64,000 nucleotides of DNA, taken from Silanimonas sp021297925 (GTDB taxonomy: Bacteria > Pseudomonadota > Gammaproteobacteria > Xanthomonadales > Xanthomonadaceae). Made by a program: the position numbers and the translations under genes. This document shows, one piece after another, positions 1 to 13,595 of the stretch. Every line of letters starts with the position of its first letter. Within the stretch, counting starts at the first letter, position 1. Below the pieces are notes generated by a model. That model worked only from the letters and a program-made list of their open reading frames with translations. It did no database searches and was not told the DNA's origin. The stretch is taken from contig JAPZTL010000004.1 of NCBI GenBank assembly GCA_027532825.1, positions 248,001-312,000 of the forward strand, given 5' to 3'.

Positions 1-125
<125 letters not shown>

Positions 126-140
126 TCTCAAACGCGCGGG

Positions 141-170
141 CTGACCGCTCGGGCAAGGGCCGGCTAGTCT
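141..170 (+). promoter_or_regulatory. Candidate pncC promoter of the leaderless type
   Basis: CTGACC at 141-146 and TAGTCT at 165-170 are separated by 18 bases. The ATG of pncC follows only 6 bases after the -10 hexamer, and no Shine-Dalgarno sequence is present. Transcription from this promoter would start at or next to the start codon. The -35 box is only a partial match. Confidence 0.4.
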
Positions 171-176
171 AGCGGG

Positions 177-686
177 ATGGACACGCCCCACCTCCCCACC
201 GACGCCGAGCTCGGCGCGCTGGCCCGCCAACTGGCCGACGCGCTCATCGCCCAGCGCCTGTTCGTCAGCACCGCCGAGAGTTGCACCGGCGGCTGGATCG
301 CCAAGACCCTCACCGACCTCGCCGGCAGCTCGGCGTGGTTCGACTGCGGCATGGTCGCGTACAGCTACGAGGCGAAGCAGGCCATGCTTGGCGTGCGGCC
401 GCAGACGCTCGAGCGCGAGGGTGCCGTCAGCCGCGAGACGGTGATCGAGATGGTTTCTGGCGCGCTGGTCCATTCGGCCGCGTCGGTCGCCGTGGCGGTG
501 ACGGGCATCGCGGGCCCCGGGGGCGGGACGGTCGACAAACCGGTCGGCACCGTCTGGATCGGCTGGAAGCGCCGCGGCGGCTACCCGAAGGCCGAGGTCT
601 TCCATTTCGCCGGCGACCGCGAGGCGGTGCGGCGGCAGACCATCGCTGCGGCCTTGAAGGGCTTGCTCGCCCTCACGGCCTCCTGA
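177..686 (+). CDS. pncC: Nicotinamide-nucleotide amidase, CinA C-terminal family (PncC)
   Basis: This 169-residue protein is the stand-alone CinA C-terminal domain, which deamidates nicotinamide mononucleotide to nicotinic acid mononucleotide for NAD recycling. The family signature VSTAESCTGGWIAKTLTD lies at about residues 30-47, with the catalytic Ser in AESCTGG, and VAVTGIAGPGGGTVDKPVGTVW is present near residues 105-126. It has no N-terminal MoaB-like domain, as expected for the short form. It sits 63 bases upstream of lexA; in many proteobacteria cinA/pncC lies beside recA. The ATG at 177 was chosen because a -10-like TAGTCT ends 6 bases before it. Confidence 0.93.
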   Translation: MDTPHLPTDAELGALARQLADALIAQRLFVSTAESCTGGWIAKTLTDLAGSSAWFDCGMVAYSYEAKQAMLGVRPQTLEREGAVSRETVIEMVSGALVHSAASVAVAVTGIAGPGGGTVDKPVGTVWIGWKRRGGYPKAEVFHFAGDREAVRRQTIAAALKGLLALTAS

Positions 687-713
687 CGGGGTAGGGTGGC
701 CCCTGGCCGGGGC

Positions 714-742
714 TTGTGGCGCGATCGGGTTAGTAGTATTAC
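714..742 (+). promoter_or_regulatory. lexA promoter, probably giving a leaderless mRNA
   Basis: TTGTGG at 714-719, a 17-base spacer and TATTAC at 737-742 make a good sigma-70 promoter. The expected start point, about 7 bases beyond the -10, is at 749-750, exactly the lexA ATG. No ribosome-binding site exists in the gap. The -10 box lies inside the LexA operator. Confidence 0.65.
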
Positions 743-745
743 TAC
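730..745 (+). promoter_or_regulatory. LexA operator (SOS box), autoregulatory
   Basis: The sequence is TTAG (730-733), six bases, TACTA (740-744). It fits the TTAG-N6-TACTA LexA site known from Xanthomonas and Xylella and forms the dyad GTAGTA-T-TACTAC centred on 739. It covers the lexA -10 box, so bound LexA would block RNA polymerase directly. No second copy was seen in front of recA. Confidence 0.88.
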
Positions 746-749
746 CCAC

Positions 750-1394
750 ATGCCGCTGACCGACGTCCAGACCGCCATCCTCGAGTTCCTCGCCGAGCGC
801 ATCGAGTCGGAGGGCATGCCGCCCTCCCAGACCGAGATCGCCCGCGCCTTTGGCTTCAAGAGCGTCCGCGCCGCCCAGTACCACCTCGAGGCCCTCGAAG
901 CCGCCGGCGCCATCGAGCGCCTGCCCGGCAAGGCCCGCGGGCTGCGCGTGCTGCAGGCGCCGGCCAAGGCCCAGGCCGCCCTGTCCCTGGCCCCCGCGAT
1001 CGAGGACGACGCCGTCCGCCTGCCGGTGCTTGGGCGCGTCGCCGCGGGCCAGCCGATCGGGGCCGACATCGGCAGCGACGCCACCGTCGTGCTGGATCGC
1101 CACGTCTTCCACCCGACGCCGGATTACCTGCTGCGCGTGCAGGGCGATTCGATGCGCGACGAGGCCATCCTCGACGGCGACCTCATCGGCGTGCGCCGCA
1201 CGGCGGATGCCCGCCACGGCCAAGTCGTGATCGCGCGGGTGGACGGCGAGATCACCGTGAAGGTGCTGCACTTCGGCGGCGAGGGGCTGCGCCTGATGCC
1301 GCGCAATCCGGAGCACGCGCCGATCACCGTCGCCGAGGACCAGGACTTCGCCATCGAAGGCCTGTTCTGCGGCCTGCTGAGGCCGTCGCGGTGA
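750..1394 (+). CDS. lexA: SOS response repressor and autoprotease LexA
   Basis: This 214-residue protein is the SOS repressor, which cleaves itself when RecA filaments form on single-stranded DNA. An N-terminal winged helix-turn-helix (about residues 1-65, PPSQTEIARAFGFKSVRAAQYHL) precedes the S24 peptidase fold. The cleavage bond is Ala99-Gly100 in GRVAAGQ. The catalytic Ser134 (GDSMRDE) and Lys171 (EITVKVL) are present, so the protein should be active. The ATG at 750 is preferred over an upstream GTG at 696, because the promoter and operator occupy the bases in between and LexA proteins normally begin MxLTxxQ. It is followed by recA after 169 bases. Confidence 0.97.
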   Translation: MPLTDVQTAILEFLAERIESEGMPPSQTEIARAFGFKSVRAAQYHLEALEAAGAIERLPGKARGLRVLQAPAKAQAALSLAPAIEDDAVRLPVLGRVAAGQPIGADIGSDATVVLDRHVFHPTPDYLLRVQGDSMRDEAILDGDLIGVRRTADARHGQVVIARVDGEITVKVLHFGGEGLRLMPRNPEHAPITVAEDQDFAIEGLFCGLLRPSR

Positions 1395-1563
1395 TGCCTG
1401 CCGACAGCGGCCGCCGGGTCTTTCCCACCTCCCGGATCGTGCTTCCGGTCTGCCGCGGGCCGGTCAGCGCGACGATGCTGGGCCGACGTTCCGCCCCTGT
1501 CTCAATCCGTGCGAAACGCCCCCGCCACACTGCCTCCCACACCCACTGATCCGAGACCCGACG

Positions 1564-2607
1564 ATGACTGCGATGGACGAAAACAAGAAGCGTGCCCTGA
1601 CGGCTGCCCTCACCCAGATCGAGCGCCAGTTCGGCAAGGGCACGGTGATGCGCATGGGCGACAAGAACGCCGAGGCCGCCGAGGTGATCGGCACGGGCTC
1701 CCTGATGCTCGACATCGCGTTGGGCATCGGCGGCCTGCCGAAGGGCCGCGTCATCGAGATCTTCGGGCCGGAATCCTCGGGCAAGACGACGCTGACCCTG
1801 CAGGTCATCGCCGAGTGCCAGAAGGCCGGCGGCACCGCGGCCTTCATCGACGCCGAACACGCGCTCGACCCGATCTACGCCCAGAAGCTCGGCGTCAAGC
1901 TCGACGACCTGCTCGTCAGCCAGCCGGACACCGGCGAGCAGGCCCTCGAGATCGCCGACATGCTCGTCCGTTCCAATGCCGTCGACGTGGTCGTGGTCGA
2001 CTCGGTCGCCGCGCTGACGCCGAAGGCCGAGATCGAGGGCGAGATGGGCGAGATGCAGGTCGGCCTGCAGGCCCGTCTGATGAGCCAAGCCCTGCGCAAG
2101 CTGACGGGCAACATCAAGCGCAGCAACTGCATGGTGATCTTCATCAACCAGTTGCGCATGAAGATCGGCGTGATGATGCCGGGCCAGAACCCCGAGACCA
2201 CCACGGGCGGCAATGCGCTCAAGTTCTATGCCTCGATCCGCCTCGACATCCGCCGCATCGGCGCGGTGAAGAAGGGCGACGACATCATCGGCAACCAGAC
2301 CAAGATCAAGGTGGTCAAGAACAAGCTGGCGCCGCCCTTCAAGCAGATCGTCACGGAGATCCTCTACGGCGAGGGCATCAGCCGCGAGGGCGAGCTGATC
2401 GACATGGGCGTGGATGCCAAGCTCGTCGAGAAGTCCGGCGCCTGGTACAGCTACGGCAGCGAGCGGATCGGGCAGGGCAAGGAGAACGCCCGCGCATGGT
2501 TGAAGGACAACCCGAAGCAGTGCGCAGAGCTCGAGGCCAAGTTGCGCGAGCTGTACGTCCCGGCCGAGAGCCGGGGCGAAGAGGCCGAGGACCTCGCCGA
2601 CGCGTGA
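1564..2607 (+). CDS. recA: Recombinase RecA
   Basis: This 347-residue strand-exchange ATPase drives homologous recombination and triggers LexA self-cleavage. Walker A GPESSGKTT is at about residues 69-77. The MAW motif and loop L2 region (GGNALKFYASIRLDIRR) and a C-terminal acidic tail ending GEEAEDLADA are present. An alternative ATG at 1573 gives MDENKKRAL, closer to many xanthomonad RecA starts; neither start has a clear ribosome-binding site. The 169 bases before it contain no TTAG or TACTA, so a separate SOS box is not evident and induction may come by read-through from lexA. It overlaps recX by GTGA. Confidence 0.98.
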   Translation: MTAMDENKKRALTAALTQIERQFGKGTVMRMGDKNAEAAEVIGTGSLMLDIALGIGGLPKGRVIEIFGPESSGKTTLTLQVIAECQKAGGTAAFIDAEHALDPIYAQKLGVKLDDLLVSQPDTGEQALEIADMLVRSNAVDVVVVDSVAALTPKAEIEGEMGEMQVGLQARLMSQALRKLTGNIKRSNCMVIFINQLRMKIGVMMPGQNPETTTGGNALKFYASIRLDIRRIGAVKKGDDIIGNQTKIKVVKNKLAPPFKQIVTEILYGEGISREGELIDMGVDAKLVEKSGAWYSYGSERIGQGKENARAWLKDNPKQCAELEAKLRELYVPAESRGEEAEDLADA

Positions 2608-3185
2608 GCCTGCGTCGACGTCCTGATCGCGCGCCCTCGAGCGACGAGTTCGTCGAGGGCACGTCGCCTGCAAGTGCGGGGACGTCCCCCCGGAAGGCCG
2701 CGCCCTCGGCCTACCAGAGAGCCCTCGGACTTCTGGTGCGCCGCGAGCATTCCGCGGGCGAATTGAAGCGCAAGCTTCGCGATCGTGGCATCGAGGAGGA
2801 CGAGGCCGGTGACGCTCTGGAGGCGCTGCAGCGGCAGGGCTTCCAGGATGATCGGCGCTACGCCGAGGCCCTCATCCGCAGCCGGGCGCTGGTCGGCCAA
2901 GGGCCCGTGCGCATCCGGGCCGAGTTGAGGGTCAACGCCGTCCCTGCCGCCGACATCGAGGCCGCCTTCATGGCGGCGGAGGCCGATGGCGTGGACTGGG
3001 CAGCCATCGCGTGCCGCGTCGCGGCACGCTTCCGGCCGGGCCTCCGAGCGGCGGAGGGGGCGGATCGTCACAAGGCCCGCCAGCGGGCGGTGGCCTTCCT
3101 CCTTCGGCGGGGGTTTCCACAGGACCTGGTTCGCGCCGCTCTGGCGCTGGAGCCCACCGACGAGGCGAATTTCCTCTCCGATTGA
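2604..3185 (+). CDS. recX: Regulatory protein RecX
   Basis: RecX binds and modulates RecA filaments. The frame encodes 193 residues with the three-helix repeats of the family (AYQRALGLLVRREHSAGELKRKL at about residues 36-58, then GFQDDRRYAEALI). The start is inferred as GTG at 2604, which overlaps the recA stop in a GTGA arrangement typical of translational coupling; there is no in-frame ATG before the conserved region. The first roughly 35 residues, rich in Ser, Pro and Arg, lie before the recognisable fold and may be a lineage-specific tail. A later start within them cannot be excluded. Confidence 0.9.
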   Translation: MSLRRRPDRAPSSDEFVEGTSPASAGTSPRKAAPSAYQRALGLLVRREHSAGELKRKLRDRGIEEDEAGDALEALQRQGFQDDRRYAEALIRSRALVGQGPVRIRAELRVNAVPAADIEAAFMAAEADGVDWAAIACRVAARFRPGLRAAEGADRHKARQRAVAFLLRRGFPQDLVRAALALEPTDEANFLSD

Positions 3186-3313
3186 CGGGGGGCGACGCGC
3201 CCCGGACGGCCCGCCCGCGGGCGGGCCCTGATACCCTTGAAGGCTGACGTTCCGCCTCCCATGACGGGGTGGCGCGCCCCGCGCGTGCCTGCCGTCCAGC
3301 CTTCAGGTTCCGC

Positions 3314-5968
<2,655 letters not shown>

Positions 5969-6019
5969 TGACGCCCCGGCGTCATTGACCAATCTTGTCT
6001 TTTGGCGGCCGCCTTTCCG

Positions 6020-6048
6020 TTGCAGCGCAAGGGGCACGCGCCTACTAT
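6020..6048 (+). promoter_or_regulatory. Candidate csrA promoter
   Basis: TTGCAG at 6020-6025, a 17-base spacer and TACTAT at 6043-6048 match sigma-70 elements well. Transcription would start near 6055 and give a leader of about 100 bases. That leader contains a strong hairpin at 6057-6074 (CCCCCGG, loop CCTG, CCGGGGG) and three GGA motifs before csrA. Confidence 0.55.
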
Positions 6049-6154
6049 CCGAAGTTCCCCCGGCCTGCCGGGGGCTTGGGCCGATCAGGCTGCGGTTCGC
6101 ACGAGACGGGACTGCGGTCCGGTGTAGGACGAACTCCGGACGAGGTAAGAGCGT

Positions 6155-6361
6155 ATGTTGATTTTGACCAGGCGGGTGGGGGAAACCCTCATGATCGGCG
6201 ATTCCGTCACGGTGACGGTGCTGGGCGTGAAGGGCAACCAGGTGCGCATCGGCATCACCGCCCCGAAAGAAGTCGCGGTGCATCGCGAAGAGATCTTCCA
6301 GCGCATCCAGCGCGACGAAGCCGGCAAGGTTTCCAAGGGCGATTTGCCCGCGGGCGACTGA
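6155..6361 (+). CDS. csrA: Carbon storage regulator CsrA
   Basis: CsrA (RsmA) is a dimeric RNA-binding regulator that blocks or activates translation by binding GGA motifs near ribosome-binding sites. The 68-residue protein begins MLILTRRVGETLMIGD and retains the RNA-contact region GNQVRIGITAPKEVAVHREE, including Arg44-type residues. A GAGG lies about 9 bases before the ATG. Three GGA trinucleotides at 6109, 6127 and 6138 make autoregulation plausible. The C-terminal tail after residue 55 is longer than in E. coli CsrA (61 residues), as is usual in xanthomonads. Confidence 0.97.
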   Translation: MLILTRRVGETLMIGDSVTVTVLGVKGNQVRIGITAPKEVAVHREEIFQRIQRDEAGKVSKGDLPAGD

Positions 6362-6403
6362 ATCGGTACTCTTTGCGCCCGCTCCGCGAGGGGTGGGACC
6401 AAT

Positions 6404-6496
6404 GGAGTGATGCCCGAGAGGCCGAAGGGGCTCCCCTGCTAAGGGAGTATAGGGTCAAAAGCTCTATCGAGGGTTCGAATCCCTCTCACTCCGCCA
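6404..6496 (+). tRNA. tRNA-Ser(GCT)
   Basis: The acceptor stem GGAGTGA/TCACTCC, a long variable arm and an encoded CCA are visible. The anticodon loop is CTGCTAA between CTCCC and GGGAG, so the anticodon is GCT, which reads AGC/AGT. It follows csrA by 42 bases and may be co-transcribed with it. Confidence 0.95.
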
Positions 6497-6576
6497 CATC
6501 GACGCGTGCGTCATGGGGTGTTCGCAATGGCGTCCGGCAGAGGCTTGCTGGTGCGCCCAGCGGTGGATCGAAGGGC

Positions 6577-6605
6577 TTGACGTCCTTACACTCCAGCCGC
6601 ATAAT
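6577..6605 (+). promoter_or_regulatory. Promoter of tRNA-Arg(ACG)
   Basis: TTGACG (6577-6582), 17 bases and CATAAT (6600-6605) form a strong promoter ending 12 bases before the tRNA-Arg gene. This separates tRNA-Ser(GCT) and tRNA-Arg(ACG) into different transcription units, at least in part. Confidence 0.7.
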
Positions 6606-6616
6606 TTTGTTTCTAC

Positions 6617-6693
6617 GCGCCCGTAGCTCAGTTGGATAGAGCACCAGGCTACGAACTTGGGGGTCGGAGGTTCGAATCCTTCCGGGCGCGCCA
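6617..6693 (+). tRNA. tRNA-Arg(ACG)
   Basis: The acceptor stem is GCGCCCG/CGGGCGC, and the anticodon loop CTACGAA between CCAGG and CTTGG gives anticodon ACG, which would be edited to ICG. CCA is encoded. An intrinsic terminator follows 10 bases later. Confidence 0.96.
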
Positions 6694-6702
6694 TGACCAG
6701 AC

Positions 6703-6724
6703 AAGGTGCTTCGGCACCTTTTTT
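6703..6724 (+). terminator. Intrinsic terminator after tRNA-Arg(ACG)
   Basis: Stem AAGGTGC (6703-6709), loop TTCG, stem GCACCTT, then a run of T residues to 6724. It is a textbook UUCG-loop terminator. Confidence 0.9.
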
Positions 6725-6810
6725 GTTCGGAGAGGCGTGGCATCCCCGCGTCGCTCCAGCGGTCCCCACAATCAGCGTGGCAGCGTGCGAACGCCCGACC
6801 GGTTCAGTCC

Positions 6811-6887
6811 CGGGGTATAGCTCAGTCTGGTAGAGCGCCAGCTTTGGGAGCTGGATGTCGGGGGTTCGAATCCCTCTGCCCCGACCA
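6811..6887 (+). tRNA. tRNA-Pro(TGG)
   Basis: The acceptor stem is CGGGGTA/TGCCCCG, and the anticodon loop TTTGGGA between CCAGC and GCTGG gives anticodon TGG. CCA is encoded. Confidence 0.95.
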
Positions 6888-6957
6888 TTTTCGGGGGCCG
6901 TTGGTGGCGTTCAGGCGGATGCCCCGGCCGTGGAACCGGTTCTTCACTCGGTCCTGA

Positions 6958-7034
6958 GCGCCCGTAGCTCAACCGGATAGAGCACCGGCCTTCTAAGCCG
7001 GCGGTTGCAGGTTCGATTCCTGCCGGGCGCGCCA
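6958..7034 (+). tRNA. tRNA-Arg(TCT)
   Basis: The acceptor stem is GCGCCCG/CGGGCGC, identical to that of tRNA-Arg(ACG) nearby. The anticodon loop CTTCTAA gives anticodon TCT for AGA/AGG. CCA is encoded. Confidence 0.95.
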
Positions 7035-7046
7035 AGTGTTCGATGT

Positions 7047-7124
7047 GGTGGATGTAGCTCAGTTGGTTAGAGCACTGGATTGTGATTCCAGGGGTCGCGG
7101 GTTCAAATCCCGTCTTCCACCCCA
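7047..7124 (+). tRNA. tRNA-His(GTG)
   Basis: The anticodon loop TTGTGAT between CTGGA and TCCAG gives GTG. The extra G at 7047 pairs with C73 as the histidine identity G-1, which is why the feature starts one base earlier than a 7-bp stem requires. One acceptor position (T6 with T67) is mismatched. CCA is encoded. Confidence 0.93.
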
Positions 7125-7178
7125 GCCCTCCCGTAGGGCATAATTCGCCTCCGCAGTCGCGTCGGCGACGAGGTTCCC

Positions 7179-7254
7179 GGGCCGTTAGCTCAGTTGGTAG
7201 AGCAGCGGACTCTTAATCCGTAGGTCCTAGGTTCGAATCCTAGACGGCCCACCA
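7179..7254 (+). tRNA. tRNA-Lys(CTT)
   Basis: The acceptor stem is GGGCCGT/ACGGCCC, and the anticodon loop CTCTTAA gives CTT. CCA is encoded. A CATAAT hexamer at 7139-7144 could serve as a -10 for this gene, but its -35 is weak. Confidence 0.95.
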
Positions 7255-7287
7255 ACCTCGACCGCCGCATCGCCTGCTCCAATGCCT

Positions 7288-7372
7288 GCGAGAGTGGCGA
7301 AACTGGTAGACGCGCTGGATTTAGGTTCCAGTGGGGCAACCCGTGAGAGTTCGAGTCTCTCCTTTCGCACCA
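7288..7372 (+). tRNA. tRNA-Leu(TAG)
   Basis: The acceptor stem is GCGAGAG/CTTTCGC, with a long variable arm and encoded CCA. The anticodon loop TTTAGGT gives TAG. It is the last gene of the seven-tRNA run before tig. Confidence 0.94.
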
Positions 7373-7385
7373 ACCGTCGGGCGGT

Positions 7386-7418
7386 GCGGAGGACGAGCCA
7401 GGGCTCCGCGGGTTTTTT
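7386..7418 (+). terminator. Probable intrinsic terminator of the tRNA run
   Basis: GCGGAG (7386-7391) can pair with CTCCGC (7404-7409), and GGG and six T residues follow to 7418. It lies between tRNA-Leu and tig. Confidence 0.6.
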
Positions 7419-7472
7419 CGTTTCCAAGGCGCGCTTCGCGCGGCACAACATCGCGATAGTCCAGGAGTCACC

Positions 7473-8771
7473 ATGCACGTTTCCGTCGAATCCATCGGCT
7501 CCCTCGGCCGCAAGCTGTCGGTCAGCGTCCCGGCCGATCGCCTCCAGACCGCGGTGGGAAGCCGCCTCCGCGAACTGTCGCGCTCGGTCCGCCTCAACGG
7601 CTTCCGTCCGGGCAAGGTGCCGGTCAAGGTGATCGAGCAGCGTTTCGGCGCGCAGGTCCGTTCGGAAGTCTACGGCGACGTGGTGCGCGAGACCTTCGGC
7701 GAGGCCCTCCGCCAGCAGAACCTCCAGCCCGTTGGCCAGCCGGAGATCAACGCCGAAGGTGGCGCCTCCGAGGAAGTCCGCTACACCGCCACCTTCGAAG
7801 TCGCGCCCGAGTACGGCGAAATCGACGTCGCGGCCCTCGAGATCCAACGCCCGGTCGCGCAGGTCGAGGACACCGACGTCGATACGATGATCGAGACGCT
7901 GCGCCAGCAGCGCCGCTCGTGGAACGTCGTTGACCGCGCCGCGAAGGAAGGCGACCTCGTCAACGTCGAGAACTTCGCGGTCGTCGACGGCAAGCGCCTG
8001 CCTGAAGAAGGCGTCGAGCGCGGCGTCACCGTCATCGGCAGCAACATGTTGTTCCCGGCGATCGAGGTGGCCCTCGCGGGCATGTCCGCGGGCGACGAGA
8101 AAACCGTCGACGTCGACTTCCCGGCGGACTGGCGCGTCGCCGAGTTGGCCGGCAAGACCGCGAAGGTCACGATCCAGGCGGTGAAGGTGTCCGAGCAGCA
8201 CCTCCCGGCCATCGACGAGGCCTTCATCAAGAGCTTCGGCATCAAGTCCGGCAAGCTCGACCAGTTCCGCGCCGAGGTGAAGAACAACCTCGCCCGCGAG
8301 TTGAAGGGTGCCCTCTCGGGCCGCCTGCGCGCCGAAGTGGCCCAGAAGCTGGTCGCCGCCTATTCGCACGTCGAGCTGCCGCCGCGCCTCGTCGAGGCCG
8401 AGGCGCGCGCCATGGCCGCCCAGGCCGCCGAGAATGCCCGTCGCCAGGGCCAGCAGGTCGGCCAGGTCGACCCCTCGCCGTTCATGGCGGCCGCCCGCAA
8501 CCGCGTCGCCGCCGGCCTGCTCGTCGGGGAGATCGCCCGTCGCCACGACCTGCGCCTCGACCCCAAGCGGGTGAACGAGGCCGTCAACCTGATCGCCTCG
8601 ACCTACGAGGACCCGCAGCAGGTGGTTGATCTTTACCGGAACGACCCCAACCTCATGTCCGGCCTGCAGGCGCGCGTGATGGAAGAGCAGGTCATCGACT
8701 GGATCGCCGAGCGTGCCAAGGCGACCGACGTAGCGATGTCCTTCACCGACGCGCTGCGGGCGAACGCGTAA
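7473..8771 (+). CDS. tig: Trigger factor, ribosome-associated chaperone and prolyl isomerase
   Basis: This 432-residue protein meets nascent chains at the ribosome exit tunnel. The ribosome-binding signature GFRPGKVP(VKVIEQRFG) is at about residues 44-60. The FKBP-type PPIase domain spans roughly residues 150-240 (EGDLVNVENFAVVDGK through FPADWRVAELAGKTAKV), and the helical C-terminal domain follows. The start is supported by CCAGGAGT about 8 bases before the ATG. tig, clpP, clpX and lon run in the same direction with short gaps, the standard proteobacterial order. Confidence 0.97.
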   Translation: MHVSVESIGSLGRKLSVSVPADRLQTAVGSRLRELSRSVRLNGFRPGKVPVKVIEQRFGAQVRSEVYGDVVRETFGEALRQQNLQPVGQPEINAEGGASEEVRYTATFEVAPEYGEIDVAALEIQRPVAQVEDTDVDTMIETLRQQRRSWNVVDRAAKEGDLVNVENFAVVDGKRLPEEGVERGVTVIGSNMLFPAIEVALAGMSAGDEKTVDVDFPADWRVAELAGKTAKVTIQAVKVSEQHLPAIDEAFIKSFGIKSGKLDQFRAEVKNNLARELKGALSGRLRAEVAQKLVAAYSHVELPPRLVEAEARAMAAQAAENARRQGQQVGQVDPSPFMAAARNRVAAGLLVGEIARRHDLRLDPKRVNEAVNLIASTYEDPQQVVDLYRNDPNLMSGLQARVMEEQVIDWIAERAKATDVAMSFTDALRANA

Positions 8772-8789
8772 ACCGAACCGGAGCGTCCC

Positions 8790-9413
8790 ATGGAACCGAC
8801 CAAGAGCCTCAACCTCGTCCCGATGGTGGTCGAACAGACCGCCCGCGGCGAGCGCGCGTACGACATCTACTCGCGCCTCCTGAAGGAGCGGGTGATCTTC
8901 CTGGTCGGTCCCGTCGACGACTACATGGCGAACGTCGTGGTCGCCCAACTGCTGTTCCTCGAGGCCGAGAACCCCGAGAAGGACATCAGCCTGTACATCA
9001 ACTCCCCGGGCGGCGTCGTGACCGCCGGCCTCGCGATCTACGACACGATGCGCTTCATCAAGCCGGACGTCAGCACGATCTGCGTCGGCCAGGCCTGCTC
9101 GATGGGCGCCTTCCTGCTGGCCGCCGGCGCCAAGGGCAAGCGCTACGCCCTGCCGAACAGCCGCGTGATGATCCACCAGCCCTCGGGTGGCGCCCAGGGA
9201 CAGGCCACGGACATCGCCATCCAGGCCAAGGAAATCCTGTACCTCCGCGAGAAGCTCAACAAGGAGCTCGCCCAGAACACGGGCAAGCCGCTGGAGCAGA
9301 TCGAGAAGGACGTCGAGCGAGACTTCTTCATGGCTGCCGCGGATGCCAAGGAGTACGGCATCGTCGATGCCGTGCTCGAGCGTCGCCCTGACGACGCCGT
9401 CACCGCCGGCTGA
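8790..9413 (+). CDS. clpP: ATP-dependent Clp protease proteolytic subunit
   Basis: This 207-residue serine protease forms the 14-mer barrel fed by ClpX or ClpA. The triad is Ser104 (GQACSMGAF), His129 (RVMIHQPSG) and Asp178 (EKDVERDFF). The first 15 residues are the usual processed propeptide. It begins 18 bases after tig, and a GGAGCG sequence precedes the ATG, so the two are likely co-transcribed. Confidence 0.97.
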   Translation: MEPTKSLNLVPMVVEQTARGERAYDIYSRLLKERVIFLVGPVDDYMANVVVAQLLFLEAENPEKDISLYINSPGGVVTAGLAIYDTMRFIKPDVSTICVGQACSMGAFLLAAGAKGKRYALPNSRVMIHQPSGGAQGQATDIAIQAKEILYLREKLNKELAQNTGKPLEQIEKDVERDFFMAAADAKEYGIVDAVLERRPDDAVTAG

Positions 9414-9515
9414 ACCCCCCCACCTTCTCAGGCCAGCCGCGCGCCCCAGGGCTTCCCCTCCGGGGTGCCGGTGTTATCCTCGGACCGAGCCCGCTTCCCC
9501 GGGGTTTCCCGCGAA

Positions 9516-10805
<1,290 letters not shown>

Positions 10806-10827
10806 GGCGCCGACGGTGCCGCCCCGA

Positions 10828-10863
10828 GCCCCGCCCCGGTCCCCGCGGCGGGGCTTGTTGTTT
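10828..10863 (+). terminator. Intrinsic terminator after clpX
   Basis: GCCCCGCC (10828-10835) pairs with GGCGGGGC (10847-10854), followed by TTGTTGTTT. The T-rich tail overlaps a possible heat-shock -35 element for lon. Confidence 0.8.
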
Positions 10864-10882
10864 CCGGGGGCGCCGCCCCCAT
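10857..10882 (+). promoter_or_regulatory. Possible sigma-32 (heat-shock) promoter for lon
   Basis: GTTGTT (10857-10862), 14 bases and CCCCAT (10877-10882, followed by GT) resemble the sigma-32 elements CTTGAA and CCCCATnT with correct spacing. The -10 match is good and the -35 is weak. lon is a classic heat-shock gene, which supports the reading. Confidence 0.35.
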
Positions 10883-10923
10883 GTCCGGCCTGACGGCCCC
10901 CCCGTGGCCAGGAGGATCCCCGA

Positions 10924-13395
<2,472 letters not shown>

Positions 13396-13463
13396 GTGGC
13401 GCCGAGGCCTCGAAACAGGCCTCGCGAGGCGCTGGAACCCGCGCCGCTGCTGCGTTTCGCGTA

Positions 13464-13492
13464 TTGCGGGTGTGTGGGGGCGCTGGTATAAC
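13464..13492 (+). promoter_or_regulatory. Candidate hupB promoter
   Basis: TTGCGG (13464-13469), a 17-base spacer and TATAAC (13487-13492) form a good sigma-70 promoter about 100 bases before hupB. The preceding 70 bases after lon hold no other recognised signal. Confidence 0.55.
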
Positions 13493-13595
13493 GAGCCGCA
13501 GCCGCGGCGTTCTCGTCGTGTGGCTGAATCCGGCTGGCGGCCATCCGGCGCGCCGGCAGAACAATCCGCGGGTCCACCCGCTCAGGGAGTCGAGA

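Noticed and set aside
1395..1563. SOS box for recA
   Set aside because: I searched the gap by eye for TTAG-N6-TACTA and found neither half.
5969..5984. TGACGCC/GGCGTCA hairpin after alaS as terminator
   Set aside because: There is no T run, and the loop is too short for a clear call.
6404..7372. Integrated element at the tRNA run
   Set aside because: There is no integrase, no direct repeat of a tRNA end and no shift in base composition; the flanking genes are core genes.
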